Notes: generated by a model from the sequence alone, not told the origin. 64,000 nt of DNA from Bradyrhizobium sp. LLZ17 (GCF_041200145.1 NZ_CP165734.1:3906001-3970000), one strand, 5' to 3'; counted from the first letter of the stretch, positions 10,344-19,115 are shown. Program-made: numbers and translations.

Positions 10344-11513
10344 CTACTCCGCCATGTTCGGTTCGGTGACGCCGTCTTCAGCCGCAGCACTCGCGGTGGT
10401 CTCGGCAGGGCGCTTCTGTTTCGATGACTCCCACCAGGCGTTGAAGGTGCCGACGATGCCCTTCGGCAGCAGCAAGGTCACCAGAATGAACATCGCGCCC
10501 AGCATGAAGAGCCAATAGGGTGCGAGCATGCCCGAGGTGAAGAACGTCTTTGCATAATTGACGACGACGGCCCCGAGCGCGGCGCCGATCAGCGTGCCAC
10601 GGCCGCCGACCGCGACCCAGATCACCGCCTCGATCGAGTTGCCCGGCGCGAATTCGGACGGGTTGATGATGCCGACCTGCGGCACGTAGAGCGCGCCGGC
10701 CACACCCGCCATGCAGGCCGACACCGTGAATACGAACAGCTTGTAGGATTCGACGCGGTAGCCGAGGAACCGTGTGCGCGATTCTGCGTCGCGCACCGCG
10801 ATCAGCACCTTGCCGAGCTTCGAAGAGACGATGGCGCGGCAGATCAGGAAGCCTGCGATCAGCGCCAGGCAGCTCAGCGCAAACAGCGCCGCGCGGGTGC
10901 CCTCGGCCTGCACGTTGAAGCCGAGAATGTCCTTGAAATCGGTGAGGCCGTTGTTGCCGCCGAAACCGAAATCGTTGCGGAAGAAGGCGAGCAGCAGCGC
11001 ATAGGTCATCGCCTGCGTGATGATCGACAGGTACACGCCGGTGACGCGCGAGCGGAACGCCAGCCAGCCGAAGCAGAACGCGAGCAGGCCTGGCACCAAC
11101 AGCACCATCAGCGCCGCGAACCAGAACATATCGAAGCCGTACCAGGACCAGGGCAGCTTCGAATAGTTCAGGAACACCATGAAGTCGGGCAGGAGCGGGT
11201 TGCCGTAGACGCCGCGGGTCCCGATCTGCCGCATCAGGTACATGCCCATCGCGTAGCCGCCGAGCGCGAAGAAGGCGCCATGGCCGAGCGAGAGAATGCC
11301 GCAGTAGCCCCAGATCAGGTCGATCGAAAGTGCCAGGATGGCGTAGCAGACATATTTGCCCCAAAGCGCGACCAGATAGGTCGGTACTTGCAGGGACGAG
11401 CCCTCGGGCAGCAGCAGGTTGGAGAGCGGAATGAAGATCCCGCAGGCCACGACGACGGCGAGGAAGATCGTCGCACCGCGGTCCAGCGATCGCGTCAGCA
11501 TGTGTGGGGTCAT
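10344..11513 (-). CDS. urtC: Urea ABC transporter permease UrtC
   Basis: 389 residues, a LivM-type inner-membrane permease with about ten hydrophobic segments. Recognisable features are the SIDLIWGYCGILSLGHGAFFALGGYAMGMYLM region near residues 60-90 and the VAVGGRGTLIGAALGAVVVNYAKTFF segment near the C-terminus, both characteristic of UrtC. A hydrophilic C-terminal tail of about 35 residues (SSKQKRPAETTASAAAEDG) follows the last helix. The start overlaps the stop of urtB by four bases, the usual sign of coupled translation. Confidence 0.96.
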   Translation of the reverse strand: MTPHMLTRSLDRGATIFLAVVVACGIFIPLSNLLLPEGSSLQVPTYLVALWGKYVCYAILALSIDLIWGYCGILSLGHGAFFALGGYAMGMYLMRQIGTRGVYGNPLLPDFMVFLNYSKLPWSWYGFDMFWFAALMVLLVPGLLAFCFGWLAFRSRVTGVYLSIITQAMTYALLLAFFRNDFGFGGNNGLTDFKDILGFNVQAEGTRAALFALSCLALIAGFLICRAIVSSKLGKVLIAVRDAESRTRFLGYRVESYKLFVFTVSACMAGVAGALYVPQVGIINPSEFAPGNSIEAVIWVAVGGRGTLIGAALGAVVVNYAKTFFTSGMLAPYWLFMLGAMFILVTLLLPKGIVGTFNAWWESSKQKRPAETTASAAAEDGVTEPNMAE

Positions 11514-13117
11514 GCTTCCACCGCACGGCCCTTCAGCGCGAACAGGCCGCGCGGGCGCTTTTGAATGAACAGGATGATCAGCACCAGGATCGCGATCTTG
11601 CCGAGCACGGCACCGGCGACCGGCTCAAGGAATTTGTTGGCGATCCCGAGAGTGAAGGCGCCGACCAGCGTGCCCCAGAGATTGCCGACGCCGCCGAACA
11701 CGACGACCATGAAGCTGTCGATGATATAGCTCTGGCCGAGATTGGGGCTGACATTGTCGATCTGCGAGAGTGCCACGCCGGCAATGCCCGCGATCCCGGA
11801 GCCGAGGCCGAAGGTCAGCGCATCGACCCGCGAGGTGGCGATGCCCATCGAAGCCGCCATGCGGCGGTTCTGCGTCACCGCCCGCATCTCGAGGCCGAGC
11901 GCGGTATAGCGCAGCATCGCGAGCAGGACCGCGAACACCGCGAGCGTGAAGCAGAGAATCCAGAGCCGGTTATAGGTGATGGTGATCTGGCCGAGCTCGA
12001 AGGCCCCGCTCATCCAGGAAGGATTGCCGACCTCGCGATTGGTCGGACCGAACATGGTGCGCACTGCCTGCTGAAGCACCAGCGACAGGCCCCAGGTCGC
12101 GAGCAGCGTTTCCAGCGGACGGCCGTAGAGGAAGCGGATGATGCTGCGCTCGATCAGCACGCCGAGCGCGCCGGCGACGAGGAAGGCGAGCGGCACCGCA
12201 ATCAAGAGCGAGTAGTCGAACAGGCCGGGATAGCGGGTGCGGATCACCTCCTGCACCACGAAGGTGGTGTAGGCGCCGATCATCACCATCTCGCCATGCG
12301 CCATGTTGATGACGCCCATCACGCCGAAGGTGATGGCGAGGCCGATCGCGGCGAGCAACAGCACTGAACCAAGCGAGAGGCCGTACCAGGCATTCTGCAC
12401 CATGGACCAGACCGCGAGCGAGCTCTGGATCGAGCCGATCGCGCTCGCGGCCGCCTTGCTTACCGTGGCGGGCTGGTCGCCCATCCCAGTGAGCAGCGCC
12501 AGCGCCTCCTGGTCGCCGCGCGCCTTGAGGGTGGCGACGGCCTCAAGCTTCTCGACCTCGGTGGCGTCCGGCTTGAACAGCAGGATCGCAGCGCGGGCAT
12601 CGCCCAGCGCGTTCTTGACCGACCTGTTGGTTTCCTTGGCGAGCGCGCCGTCGACCGCCTCGAGCGCGGTTTCCTCGTGCGACTTGAACACGGATTGCGC
12701 GGCCTGGAGCCGTGTTCCGAGATCTGGCGACTGCAGTGTGAGACCGCCGACCGCGGCGTCGACGCTGCGGCGCAGGCGGTTGTTGAGGCGGACCGCGTTT
12801 GCGCTGTCGGGCACGCCGGCCACGGGCTGGCCGGTCGCGGCATCGATCGACTTGCCGTCGACACCGGTGACGTAAACCTTCTTGCTGTCCGGATCGGCCA
12901 TCAGACGGCCGTCCTGGAGCGCGCTGATGATGGGAAACGCCAGCGGATTGCCGCTGCTTGCGACGGCGCCGATCGCCTCTTCGGTGTCGGAAAAATCGTC
13001 GTTGGCGAACTTGGCGACCGCATCCTCGAACGGACCGGCAAAAGCCGGCAATGCAAACGCGATCAGGAACAACGAGAGCACGAGCGAACAGAGGCGCGCG
13101 GACAAATTGGCTGGCAC
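11510..13117 (-). CDS. urtB: Urea ABC transporter permease UrtB
   Basis: 535 residues, the long form of UrtB. A signal peptide (about 1-27, FALPAFA|GPF) leads into a soluble periplasmic region of roughly 210 residues (ALEAVDGALAKETNRSVKNALGDARAA, helical and repeat-like) before the LivH-type membrane domain that begins near residue 243 with GLSLGSVLLLAAIGLAITF and the conserved GVMGVINMAHGEMVMIGAY. The long N-terminal domain is normal for proteobacterial UrtB but absent from amino-acid LivH. It may dock the binding protein or sense loading; that is inference. Confidence 0.95.
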   Translation of the reverse strand: MPANLSARLCSLVLSLFLIAFALPAFAGPFEDAVAKFANDDFSDTEEAIGAVASSGNPLAFPIISALQDGRLMADPDSKKVYVTGVDGKSIDAATGQPVAGVPDSANAVRLNNRLRRSVDAAVGGLTLQSPDLGTRLQAAQSVFKSHEETALEAVDGALAKETNRSVKNALGDARAAILLFKPDATEVEKLEAVATLKARGDQEALALLTGMGDQPATVSKAAASAIGSIQSSLAVWSMVQNAWYGLSLGSVLLLAAIGLAITFGVMGVINMAHGEMVMIGAYTTFVVQEVIRTRYPGLFDYSLLIAVPLAFLVAGALGVLIERSIIRFLYGRPLETLLATWGLSLVLQQAVRTMFGPTNREVGNPSWMSGAFELGQITITYNRLWILCFTLAVFAVLLAMLRYTALGLEMRAVTQNRRMAASMGIATSRVDALTFGLGSGIAGIAGVALSQIDNVSPNLGQSYIIDSFMVVVFGGVGNLWGTLVGAFTLGIANKFLEPVAGAVLGKIAILVLIILFIQKRPRGLFALKGRAVEA

Positions 13118-13141
13118 TGTGAATGACCCCGGCAGAATGGT

Positions 13142-13171
13142 GGAGAAGGCGGCGGGATCGCCGCCTTCTCC
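13142..13171. promoter_or_regulatory. Strong hairpin between urtA and urtB
   Basis: A perfect 13-base-pair stem (13142-13154 pairing with 13159-13171, arms GGAGAAGGCGGCG and CGCCGCCTTCTCC) with a GGAT loop. It lies 26 bases past the urtA stop in the transcript and is not followed by a T-run. In many ABC operons such a structure protects the binding-protein mRNA and thins out transcription into the permease genes; that role is inferred here. Confidence 0.75.
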
Positions 13172-13197
13172 GGTCGTGCTATGCCGTCAGATCCGGA

Positions 13198-14520
13198 TCA
13201 GGAGCCCGAACCGAGGCACTTGTTGGTCTTGACGTTGTAGTTGCCGCACTTCTTCTCGACCCAGTCGCCGATCAGGTCCTTGGAGCCGTCGAGCTCCTTC
13301 GACCAGGCGTCGCCGGCAACGAGACCCGGCGTCTTCCAGACCACGTCGAACTGGCCGTTCGCCTTGATCTCTCCGATGAACACGGGCTTGGTGATGTGGT
13401 GGTTCGGCAGCATCTTGGACACGCCGCCGGTCAGGTTCGGAGCCTCGGTGCCGGGAAGGGCAGCGATCACCTTGTCCGGATCGGTCGACTTCACCTTCTC
13501 GACCGCCTTCACCCACATGTTGAAGCCGATCACGTGCGCTTCCATCGGGTCGTTGGTCGTACGCTTCGGATTCTTGGTGTAGGCCTGCCAATCCTTGATG
13601 AACTTCTCGTTCGCCGGGGTCTTGATCGATTCGAAGTAGTTCCAGGCGGCGAGATGGCCGAGCAGCGGCTTGGTGTCGATGCCGGCGAGCTCTTCCTCAC
13701 CCACCGAGAACGCGACCACCGGAATATCCTTGGCCTTGATGCCCTGGTTGCCGAGCTCCTTGTAGAAGGGGACGTTGGCGTCGCCGTTGATGGTCGAGAC
13801 CACTGCGGTCTTCTTGCCAGCCGAGCCGAACTTCTTGATGTCGGCCACGATCGTCTGCCAATCGGAGTGACCGAACGGCGTGTAGTTGATCATGATGTCT
13901 TCCTGGGCGACACCCTTCGACTTCAGATAGGCTTCCAGGATCTTGTTGGTGGTACGCGGATAAACGTAGTCGGTGCCCGCGAGCACCCAGCGCTTCACCT
14001 TCTCTTCCTTCATCAGGTAATCCACAGCCGGGATCGCCTGCTGGTTCGGCGCAGCGCCGGTGTAGAACACGTTGCGCTCGCTCTCCTCGCCCTCGTACTG
14101 CACGGGGTAGAACAGGATGTTGTTCAGCTCCTTGAACACCGGGAGCACCGACTTGCGCGACACCGAGGTCCAGCAGCCGAACACGACCGAGACCTTGTCC
14201 TTGGTGATCAGCTCCCGCGCTTTTTCGGCAAACAGCGGCCAGTTCGAAGCCGGGTCGACGACCACGGCCTCGAGCTTCTTGCCGAGCACGCCGCCCTTCT
14301 TGTTCTGCTCGTCGATCAGGAACAGGATGGTGTCCTTCAGCGTGGTTTCGCTGATGGCCATGGTGCCCGAGAGAGAATGAAGCACACCGACCTTGATGGT
14401 GTCGTCCGCGGCCTTCGCACCGGAAATGGAAGCCAGACCGAGCATCAGTCCGGCGGTCGCGGCAAGCACGCCGCGGCGGCTAAATGACACCGCTATATCG
14501 TGAGTGGATTTGGTAAGCAT
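13198..14520 (-). CDS. urtA: Urea ABC transporter substrate-binding protein UrtA
   Basis: 440 residues from ATG 14520, which has a GGGAG ribosome-binding site about ten bases upstream; an open frame to 14577 exists but the added residues do not resemble a signal. The N-terminus SFSRRGVLAATAGLMLGLASISGAKA looks like a twin-arginine or Sec signal cut after AKA (about residue 37). The mature protein has family-5 periplasmic binding features: IKVGVLHSLSGTMAISETTLKD, EAVVVDPASNWPLFAEKARELI, GCWTSVSRKSVLPVF, and NQQAIPAVDYL. These match UrtA rather than branched-chain amino acid LivJ. It is the first gene of the long minus-strand operon. Confidence 0.96.
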   Translation of the reverse strand: MLTKSTHDIAVSFSRRGVLAATAGLMLGLASISGAKAADDTIKVGVLHSLSGTMAISETTLKDTILFLIDEQNKKGGVLGKKLEAVVVDPASNWPLFAEKARELITKDKVSVVFGCWTSVSRKSVLPVFKELNNILFYPVQYEGEESERNVFYTGAAPNQQAIPAVDYLMKEEKVKRWVLAGTDYVYPRTTNKILEAYLKSKGVAQEDIMINYTPFGHSDWQTIVADIKKFGSAGKKTAVVSTINGDANVPFYKELGNQGIKAKDIPVVAFSVGEEELAGIDTKPLLGHLAAWNYFESIKTPANEKFIKDWQAYTKNPKRTTNDPMEAHVIGFNMWVKAVEKVKSTDPDKVIAALPGTEAPNLTGGVSKMLPNHHITKPVFIGEIKANGQFDVVWKTPGLVAGDAWSKELDGSKDLIGDWVEKKCGNYNVKTNKCLGSGS

Positions 14521-14600
14521 AATTGTATCATCTCCCTGACGCAGACGTGAAAAAAAGACGCTGCGAAACGGCCCCACGGCCGCCTGCGATTAAGGGAATC

Positions 14601-14615
14601 GCAAGAACCGTGCCA
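14601..14615 (-). promoter_or_regulatory. Sigma-54 (-24/-12) promoter for the urt-ure operon
   Basis: On the minus strand the bases read TGGCACGGTTCTTGC, an essentially exact match to the RpoN consensus TGGCACG-N4-TTGCW with correct spacing between the GG and GC pairs. It points toward urtA, whose ATG is about 80 bases downstream. Sigma-54 with NtrC is the standard control of urea and other nitrogen scavenging in proteobacteria, which fits the operon content. Confidence 0.8.
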
Positions 14616-14690
14616 TGGGCTAGACACCAGCCAACCGATTGGCCGACATACGCAATTCCGGCTCAGTCAAAGTTTCGCCGCAGTCAGGCT

Positions 14691-14705
14691 GCTCAACATT
14701 TGGGC
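14691..14705. promoter_or_regulatory. Weak NtrC-like dyad upstream of the urtA sigma-54 promoter
   Basis: GCTCAACATTTGGGC has the GCnC-N7-GnGC layout of NtrC sites (GCAC-N7-GTGC) with one mismatch in each half. It lies about 80 bases upstream of the -24 element, a plausible enhancer distance. A weak match only. Confidence 0.3.
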
Positions 14706-15023
14706 GAATAAAATGTATGCGAACGCGGCAGACTGTCTATTTTGTGAGCAAGACATCATATCTGACTAAAATACCAGCATAACTATTTGCCCGGTAAATC
14801 GCTGCCGGACGAACACTTGCCTTGAAAGCGCCCCGCCGATGTTCCATATAACGCGGAGATCGTTCGCGAATCGAACGGTCGTTGCGAGCCGCGTGTTCTT
14901 AAGCCCTCTCGGGCCTCTGGCTTGCCCCATCCCATCAAGCCATCCGACACCCCAAACACGCAGGTGTCTTCTCGACACCCTCTCGCGCGTGCCCCGCCGA
15001 CTGGCCGGGCGCTCGTATTTGAC

Positions 15024-16575
15024 ATGGAAAGAACCCACCTTTTGACTTCGTTTCAGGATTTCGGCCTCGCCGAACCGATCGCGCGCGCTCTCACCGAAGA
15101 GAAGTACGTCACCCCCACCCCCATCCAGGCCCAGACCATCCCGCTGGCATTGACCGGCCGGGACGTCGTCGGCATCGCCCAGACCGGAACCGGCAAGACC
15201 GCGTCCTTCGCGCTGCCGATCCTGCACCGCCTGCTCGAGAACCGCATCAAGCCGCAGCCGAAGACCTGCCGGGTGCTGGTGCTCTCACCGACCCGCGAAC
15301 TGTCCGGCCAGATCCTCGACAGCTTCAACGCCTATGGTCGCCACCTTCGCCTCGCCTCGACACTCGCCATCGGCGGCGTGCCGATGGGGCGCCAGGTCCG
15401 CGCGCTCATGCCGGGCGTTGACGTGCTGGTCGCGACTCCCGGCCGCCTGCTCGATCTCGTCCAGAGCAACGGGCTCAAGCTTTCGAGCGTCGAATTCCTG
15501 GTGCTCGACGAAGCCGACCGCATGCTCGACATGGGCTTCATCAACGACATCCGGAAGATCGTCGCCAAGCTGCCGATCAAGCGGCAGACGCTGTTCTTCT
15601 CGGCCACGATGCCGAAGGATATCGCCGAGCTCGCGGACGCGATGCTGCGGGACCCCGCCCGCGTCGCCGTCACCCCGGTGTCCTCGACGGCCGAGCGGAT
15701 CAATCAGCGCATCATTCAGGTCGACTTCGCAGCCAAGCCCGCCGTCCTGACCAAGCTCCTGAAGAACGAGCCGATCAACCGCGCGCTGGTTTTCACCCGT
15801 ACCAAGCACGGTGCCGACAAGGTGGTGAAAACGCTGGAGAGGGCCGGCATCGCGGCCAGCGCCATTCATGGCAACAAGTCGCAGAACCATCGCGAGCGGA
15901 CCTTGTCCCTGTTCCGCTCCGGTGAAATCCGCACGCTGGTCGCCACCGACATCGCCGCCCGTGGCATCGATGTCGACGGCATCACCCACGTCATCAATTT
16001 CGACATACCGAACGTGCCCGAGACCTATGTCCACCGCATCGGCCGCACCGCGCGCCGGCGCCGAAGGCACCGCGATCTCGCTGGTCGCAGGCGGTGAGGA
16101 GCTCGGCTATCTCCGCGACATCGAGCGGCTGATCAAGGTGGCGCTGCCGCGGGAAGATCATCGCACGGACGCGGGCCGCAACGATGCGGGCGCGCCCCCG
16201 TCGCAGCAACGGCAGGGCCGGCCCGGCCGCCCAGGCCAGCGCCCGCAAGGCGCGAGGCATGGTGAGGCACGGCGCGGTGACGACAGGCGCAGTGACGGGC
16301 GCCATAACGGCGGCAAGCCGAGTGACGGAAGGCCCGGCGAAGCTCGGCACGGTGACGCAAGGCATGTTGACGGACGGCCTGGTGGCGGCCAGAAGGTCTC
16401 CAAGGGTGCACGCCGTCGCCCCTCCGGCGGCAAGCCGCATTCCTCGTCAAACGACCGACCGGAACAGCGTTCTGCGCATAGCGCCGGAAAGCCTGATGGG
16501 ATACAAGGCGTGGCCTTTTTGCGCCGTGACAGTCGGCCGATGGGCCAGCCGACCCGCAAACCCTATTCGCACTAG
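15024..16575 (+). CDS. DEAD-box RNA helicase, broken by an apparent frameshift near 16050
   Basis: From ATG 15024 ([15 protein letters not shown]) the frame carries the Q-motif, motif I AQTGTGKT (52-59), PTREL (about 89-93), DEAD (162-165), SAT (193-195), [11 protein letters not shown] and HRIGRTAR. At HRIGRTAR it runs into a wrong frame and stops at 16097. The neighbouring frame continues seamlessly with [20 protein letters not shown] and a Gly/Arg/His-rich basic tail ending at 16575. The join lies in the run CGCGCGC at 16049-16055: two missing bases (GC) would restore a protein of about 517 residues. Helicases of the RhlE type unwind structured RNA in ribosome assembly and mRNA decay. Sequencing error is likelier than a real mutation. 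An IF-1-like gene follows 23 bases downstream. Confidence 0.85.
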
Positions 16576-16598
16576 CCGCCCACGACCTGGAGAAATTC

Positions 16599-16886
16599 AT
16601 GGCTAAGGAAGAGCTGATCCAGTTCGAAGGACTGGTCACCGAAATCCTCCCCGATGCGCGCTATCGCGTGCAGCTCGACGCCGGACACGAGATCGTTGCC
16701 TACACCGCCGGCAAGATGAAGAAGAACCGCATCAAGACGCTGGCAGGAGACCGCGTGACGGTGGAGATGTCGCCCTATGATCTCGAAAAGGGCCGGCTGA
16801 TTTTCCGTCACAAGGACGAACGTCCCAGTGGGACCGGTGGCCCTCCGCGTCCCGGACAGCGCGGTGGCCAGTTCCGCCGCCGTTGA
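16599..16886 (+). CDS. infA: Translation initiation factor IF-1-like protein with C-terminal extension
   Basis: 95 residues against 72 for ordinary IF-1. The first 72 or so residues are the OB-fold: [68 protein letters not shown], all close to IF-1, including the basic KMKKNRI patch that contacts 16S rRNA. The added tail ([20 protein letters not shown]) is Gly/Pro/Arg-rich and could add non-specific RNA binding. Many Rhizobiales carry one ordinary infA plus a second, longer copy; this is likely the second. It is probably co-transcribed with the helicase. Confidence 0.88.
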   Translation: MAKEELIQFEGLVTEILPDARYRVQLDAGHEIVAYTAGKMKKNRIKTLAGDRVTVEMSPYDLEKGRLIFRHKDERPSGTGGPPRPGQRGGQFRRR

Positions 16887-17155
16887 CCCGCTTCAGGCGC
16901 GTCAGTGCGGAATTAAAATTCTGACCTGCATGCTGATCCGCCGTCGACATGACGGCGGATCAAAAAATCGTGCGCGTCAGGATTGTTTTGCCGCCTTATT
17001 TCCAATAAAATCAGTTCATCGATTTTCGGCCGGACGACATTGGCATCCACCGGTACAGCCGGTTCAGACACGCTGACGACCCTTCCAGAAATTCGATCTA
17101 ACCTGCCTGCGCGAGCGGGCTCTTACATTGTGTTATCTGAGAAGGAACTACCCCC

Positions 17156-17368
17156 GTGAGCATGGGAACCGTGAAGTGGTTTAACGCGACCAAGGGCTTT
17201 GGCTTTATCCAACCCGACGACGGCGGACAGGACGTGTTCGTTCACATCAGCGCCGTCGAGCGCGCCGGACTCGGCACGCTGCGCGAAGGCCAGAAGGTCT
17301 CCTACGAGATCGTGGCCGATCGCCGGTCCGGCAAGTCGGCTGCCGACAACCTCCGCGACGCAGGCTGA
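17156..17368 (+). CDS. cspA: Cold-shock domain protein (CspA family)
   Basis: 70 residues; GTG at 17156 is preceded at the right distance by GAAGGAAC, with ATG 17162 as an alternative start. Both RNA-binding motifs are present: [10 protein letters not shown] (RNP1) and DVFVHISAV (RNP2), in a single cold-shock domain opening [15 protein letters not shown]. Such proteins melt RNA secondary structure and act as antiterminators. It stands alone with its own terminator downstream, so it is separately transcribed from the helicase/IF-1 pair, but the three share a theme of RNA remodelling. Confidence 0.95.
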   Translation: MSMGTVKWFNATKGFGFIQPDDGGQDVFVHISAVERAGLGTLREGQKVSYEIVADRRSGKSAADNLRDAG

Positions 17369-17411
17369 GCCTGCCGGGCCTCAGGCCCGGATCGCGCGAA
17401 CAAGTCAAAGG

Positions 17412-17441
17412 AAAAGGCCGTGCGCAATGCACGGCCTTTTT
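17412..17441 (+). terminator. Rho-independent terminator after the cold-shock gene
   Basis: A 12-base-pair perfect stem, AAAAGGCCGTGC (17412-17423) with GCACGGCCTTTT (17429-17440), loop GCAAT, ending in a run of five T. It begins 43 bases after the csp stop. The A-rich left arm means it could work in both directions, thus also for the minus-strand gene ending at 17510. Confidence 0.9.
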
Positions 17442-17509
17442 CACTGTCGGAACGAGCGCCCGCGCTTTTGCGAGTTGGTCTTGTTAGTTCGTCTCTTTAG
17501 TTTGTCTCT

Positions 17510-18004
17510 TTAGTTTGTCTTGGCGGCCGCGCCGCCGCTGCTGGCATTGCTGCTCAGCGAACCGGCCTGGCTCATCGTGTTGTTGAAGTAGGCATCGCTA
17601 TCCCCGAGCGTCACGCGACGCTGGCAGATCGGCATGCAGCTGTAGGACTCGCGCTCGATCCCGCGATAGACGGTGACGAGCCGGTCGCTCGGACCTTCGA
17701 CCTGGATCTGGCGATCGACCAGAATCTCGCCGCCGCGGTCCAGCGCGACAAAATTGGTGGCGCCGTAGCCCTTCCCGGTCACGACGATCATGCCGCCCGG
17801 CTGGAGCGTGACATCGGCGATCAGGGGATTACCCACCACAATGGTGGCCACCTTGCCGGGCAGCCGCACCAGCTTGGCCTGATCGACATTGACGGCGATG
17901 GCTTCGGCGGTGGACTCGGCTTGGCCGGCGGCTGGCGCAACCAGCGCCGCGGCCGCAGCCAGAAGACACACACGCGCATGACGGCGCAGGAACTCTTTAC
18001 GCAT
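17510..18004 (-). CDS. Secreted pilus-formation N-domain protein (CpaC N-terminal-like)
   Basis: 164 residues from ATG 18004 (MRKEFLRRHARVCLLAAAAALVAPAAGQAES), a standard Sec signal; an open frame back to 18115 adds nothing signal-like. After the signal the domain VDQAKLVRLPGKVATIVVGNPLIADVTLQPGGMIVVTGKGYGATNFVALDRGGEILVDRQIQV matches the region found at the N-terminus of CpaC-type secretins (compare KDVLVADPKIANAVV in cpaC here). The rest, with two close cysteines (SCMPIC), is short, so this is a stand-alone version without the secretin channel. It probably helps outer-membrane assembly of the Tad pilus. It is transcribed away from the cpa genes. Confidence 0.8.
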   Translation of the reverse strand: MRKEFLRRHARVCLLAAAAALVAPAAGQAESTAEAIAVNVDQAKLVRLPGKVATIVVGNPLIADVTLQPGGMIVVTGKGYGATNFVALDRGGEILVDRQIQVEGPSDRLVTVYRGIERESYSCMPICQRRVTLGDSDAYFNNTMSQAGSLSSNASSGGAAAKTN

Positions 18005-18162
18005 ACTCTCACCCCGGACGTACAAGCCGGCAGAAGCGATTCGAAAAGCGGAGCCGGCGCCCGACCCGGCTAACCTGCCCGCAATTCGTGAACGTTCCGC
18101 AAATTCGCCGACCATTGTTTGAACGACTGGCGTTTTGCGGCCTCAAGGCCCTGGGGCCGGTC

Positions 18163-18990
18163 CTAGTGGCGGAACGGGTAGGCGAGCTGGCCTGCGATCT
18201 CCTTGGGCATGGTCGCTTCGTCCTTGCCGTAATCCTGCGGCAGCTCAGCCTTCGGCATGCGGAACGTGCCGAACAGCACGTCCCAGATCGGGAAGGTGCC
18301 GGCAAAATTGGTGTCGCCGCCCACTTGGAGCGAGGTGTGGTGCCAGCGGTGGAACACCGGCGTCGCCAGCACATATCTGAATGGACCGAAGGTCCAGTTC
18401 AGGTTGGCGTGCACGAAAGCCGAATGGAAGGTGGTGAAGGGGCCGACCCAGATCATCACGTTCGGAGAAATGCCGGCCATTAGCAGCACGACATCGACGC
18501 CGATGGTGCCGAGCATCAGATTCACCGGATGGAAGCGGGCCGCGGAAATCCATCCAAGCTCCTCGGAGGAATGGTGGATGGCGTGGTACTTCCAAAATCC
18601 GCCGCCGTGGAACAGCCGATGCAGCCAGTACAGCATGAAATCGGCCAGGACCAGGAACAGCACGCCCTGCGCCCAGAGCGGCAATTGCGCCAGCGGGCCG
18701 TGGCCGTTGTCATAGAAGGCGATCAGTTCGTCGGCATCGTGAATGTTGAAGACGATTCCGGCGGTGACGATCAGAAGGCCGATCCGCATGGTGCGGGCGA
18801 ATACCGGAACGAAGAACCAGTAGCAGATGTCGGTCACGATCTCCCGCTTGCGCCACCACGGCGCGCCGGGATTACAGGCCCAGAAATGCTCGAGCACCGT
18901 GAAGACCACCGCCAGCATCAAAGTGACGGGGATCACCTTCGCGATGGTCTCGCCGAGCATCAGGGCGACTTGCATGGGTAGGCTCGACAT
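18163..18990 (-). CDS. Fatty acid hydroxylase / sterol desaturase family membrane protein
   Basis: 275 residues with four or so membrane helices. The di-iron histidine boxes are complete: HRLFH (124-128), HAIHH (136-140) and HRWHH (214-218), with additional HxxxxH-type His at 189-194. The family hydroxylates or desaturates lipid chains using oxygen. The substrate cannot be read from sequence; in these bacteria hopanoids, ornithine lipids or fatty acids are all possible. It sits on the minus strand between the pilus N-domain protein and the flp gene; there is no obvious functional link to the pilus. Confidence 0.88.
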   Translation of the reverse strand: MSSLPMQVALMLGETIAKVIPVTLMLAVVFTVLEHFWACNPGAPWWRKREIVTDICYWFFVPVFARTMRIGLLIVTAGIVFNIHDADELIAFYDNGHGPLAQLPLWAQGVLFLVLADFMLYWLHRLFHGGGFWKYHAIHHSSEELGWISAARFHPVNLMLGTIGVDVVLLMAGISPNVMIWVGPFTTFHSAFVHANLNWTFGPFRYVLATPVFHRWHHTSLQVGGDTNFAGTFPIWDVLFGTFRMPKAELPQDYGKDEATMPKEIAGQLAYPFRH

Positions 18991-19041
18991 CGTCGCCTCG
19001 CTTCCAGACTGCGGATCCTGTCTACGCCTACTCCGCTAGAT

Positions 19042-19115
19042 TTAAGGGAGGGTGAAGTTGAGGGAACGTTTGCAAGTCGAGCGAATTCCGCCGAGCCGCT
19101 TTAAGCTGAAATTCA
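19042..19115 (+). promoter_or_regulatory. Two CtrA-like sites upstream of flp
   Basis: TTAAGGGAGGGTGAA (19042-19056) and TTAAGCTGAAATTCA (19101-19115) each differ by one base from TTAA-N7-TTAA, the CtrA binding pattern of alphaproteobacteria. CtrA drives the pilin gene in Caulobacter. With so short a motif, chance hits are common. Confidence 0.3.

Larger units (their letters stand above)
14521..15023. other. Divergent intergenic region between urtA and the helicase gene
   Basis: 503 bases without a convincing gene. The urtA side holds a sigma-54-type promoter (14601-14615) and a weak NtrC-like site (14691-14705), listed separately. The part from about 14700 to 14830 is clearly richer in A+T (for example TATTTTGTGAGCAAGACATC) and probably contains the helicase promoter, though I could not pick a convincing -35/-10 pair. 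An open frame upstream of the helicase ATG, from 14922, has no family similarity. Confidence 0.6.

Noticed and set aside
16901..16925. CAGTGCGGAATTAAAATTCTGA after the IF-1 gene, similar to the IclR palindrome
   Set aside because: Only one arm agrees with TGCGGAATT; the other lacks the CCGCA end, and there is no fitting gene context.
17459..17520. Short direct repeats TAGTTTGTCTCTT near the end of the pilus N-domain gene
   Set aside because: Two or three copies of about 13 bases in an intergenic stretch; too small to interpret.
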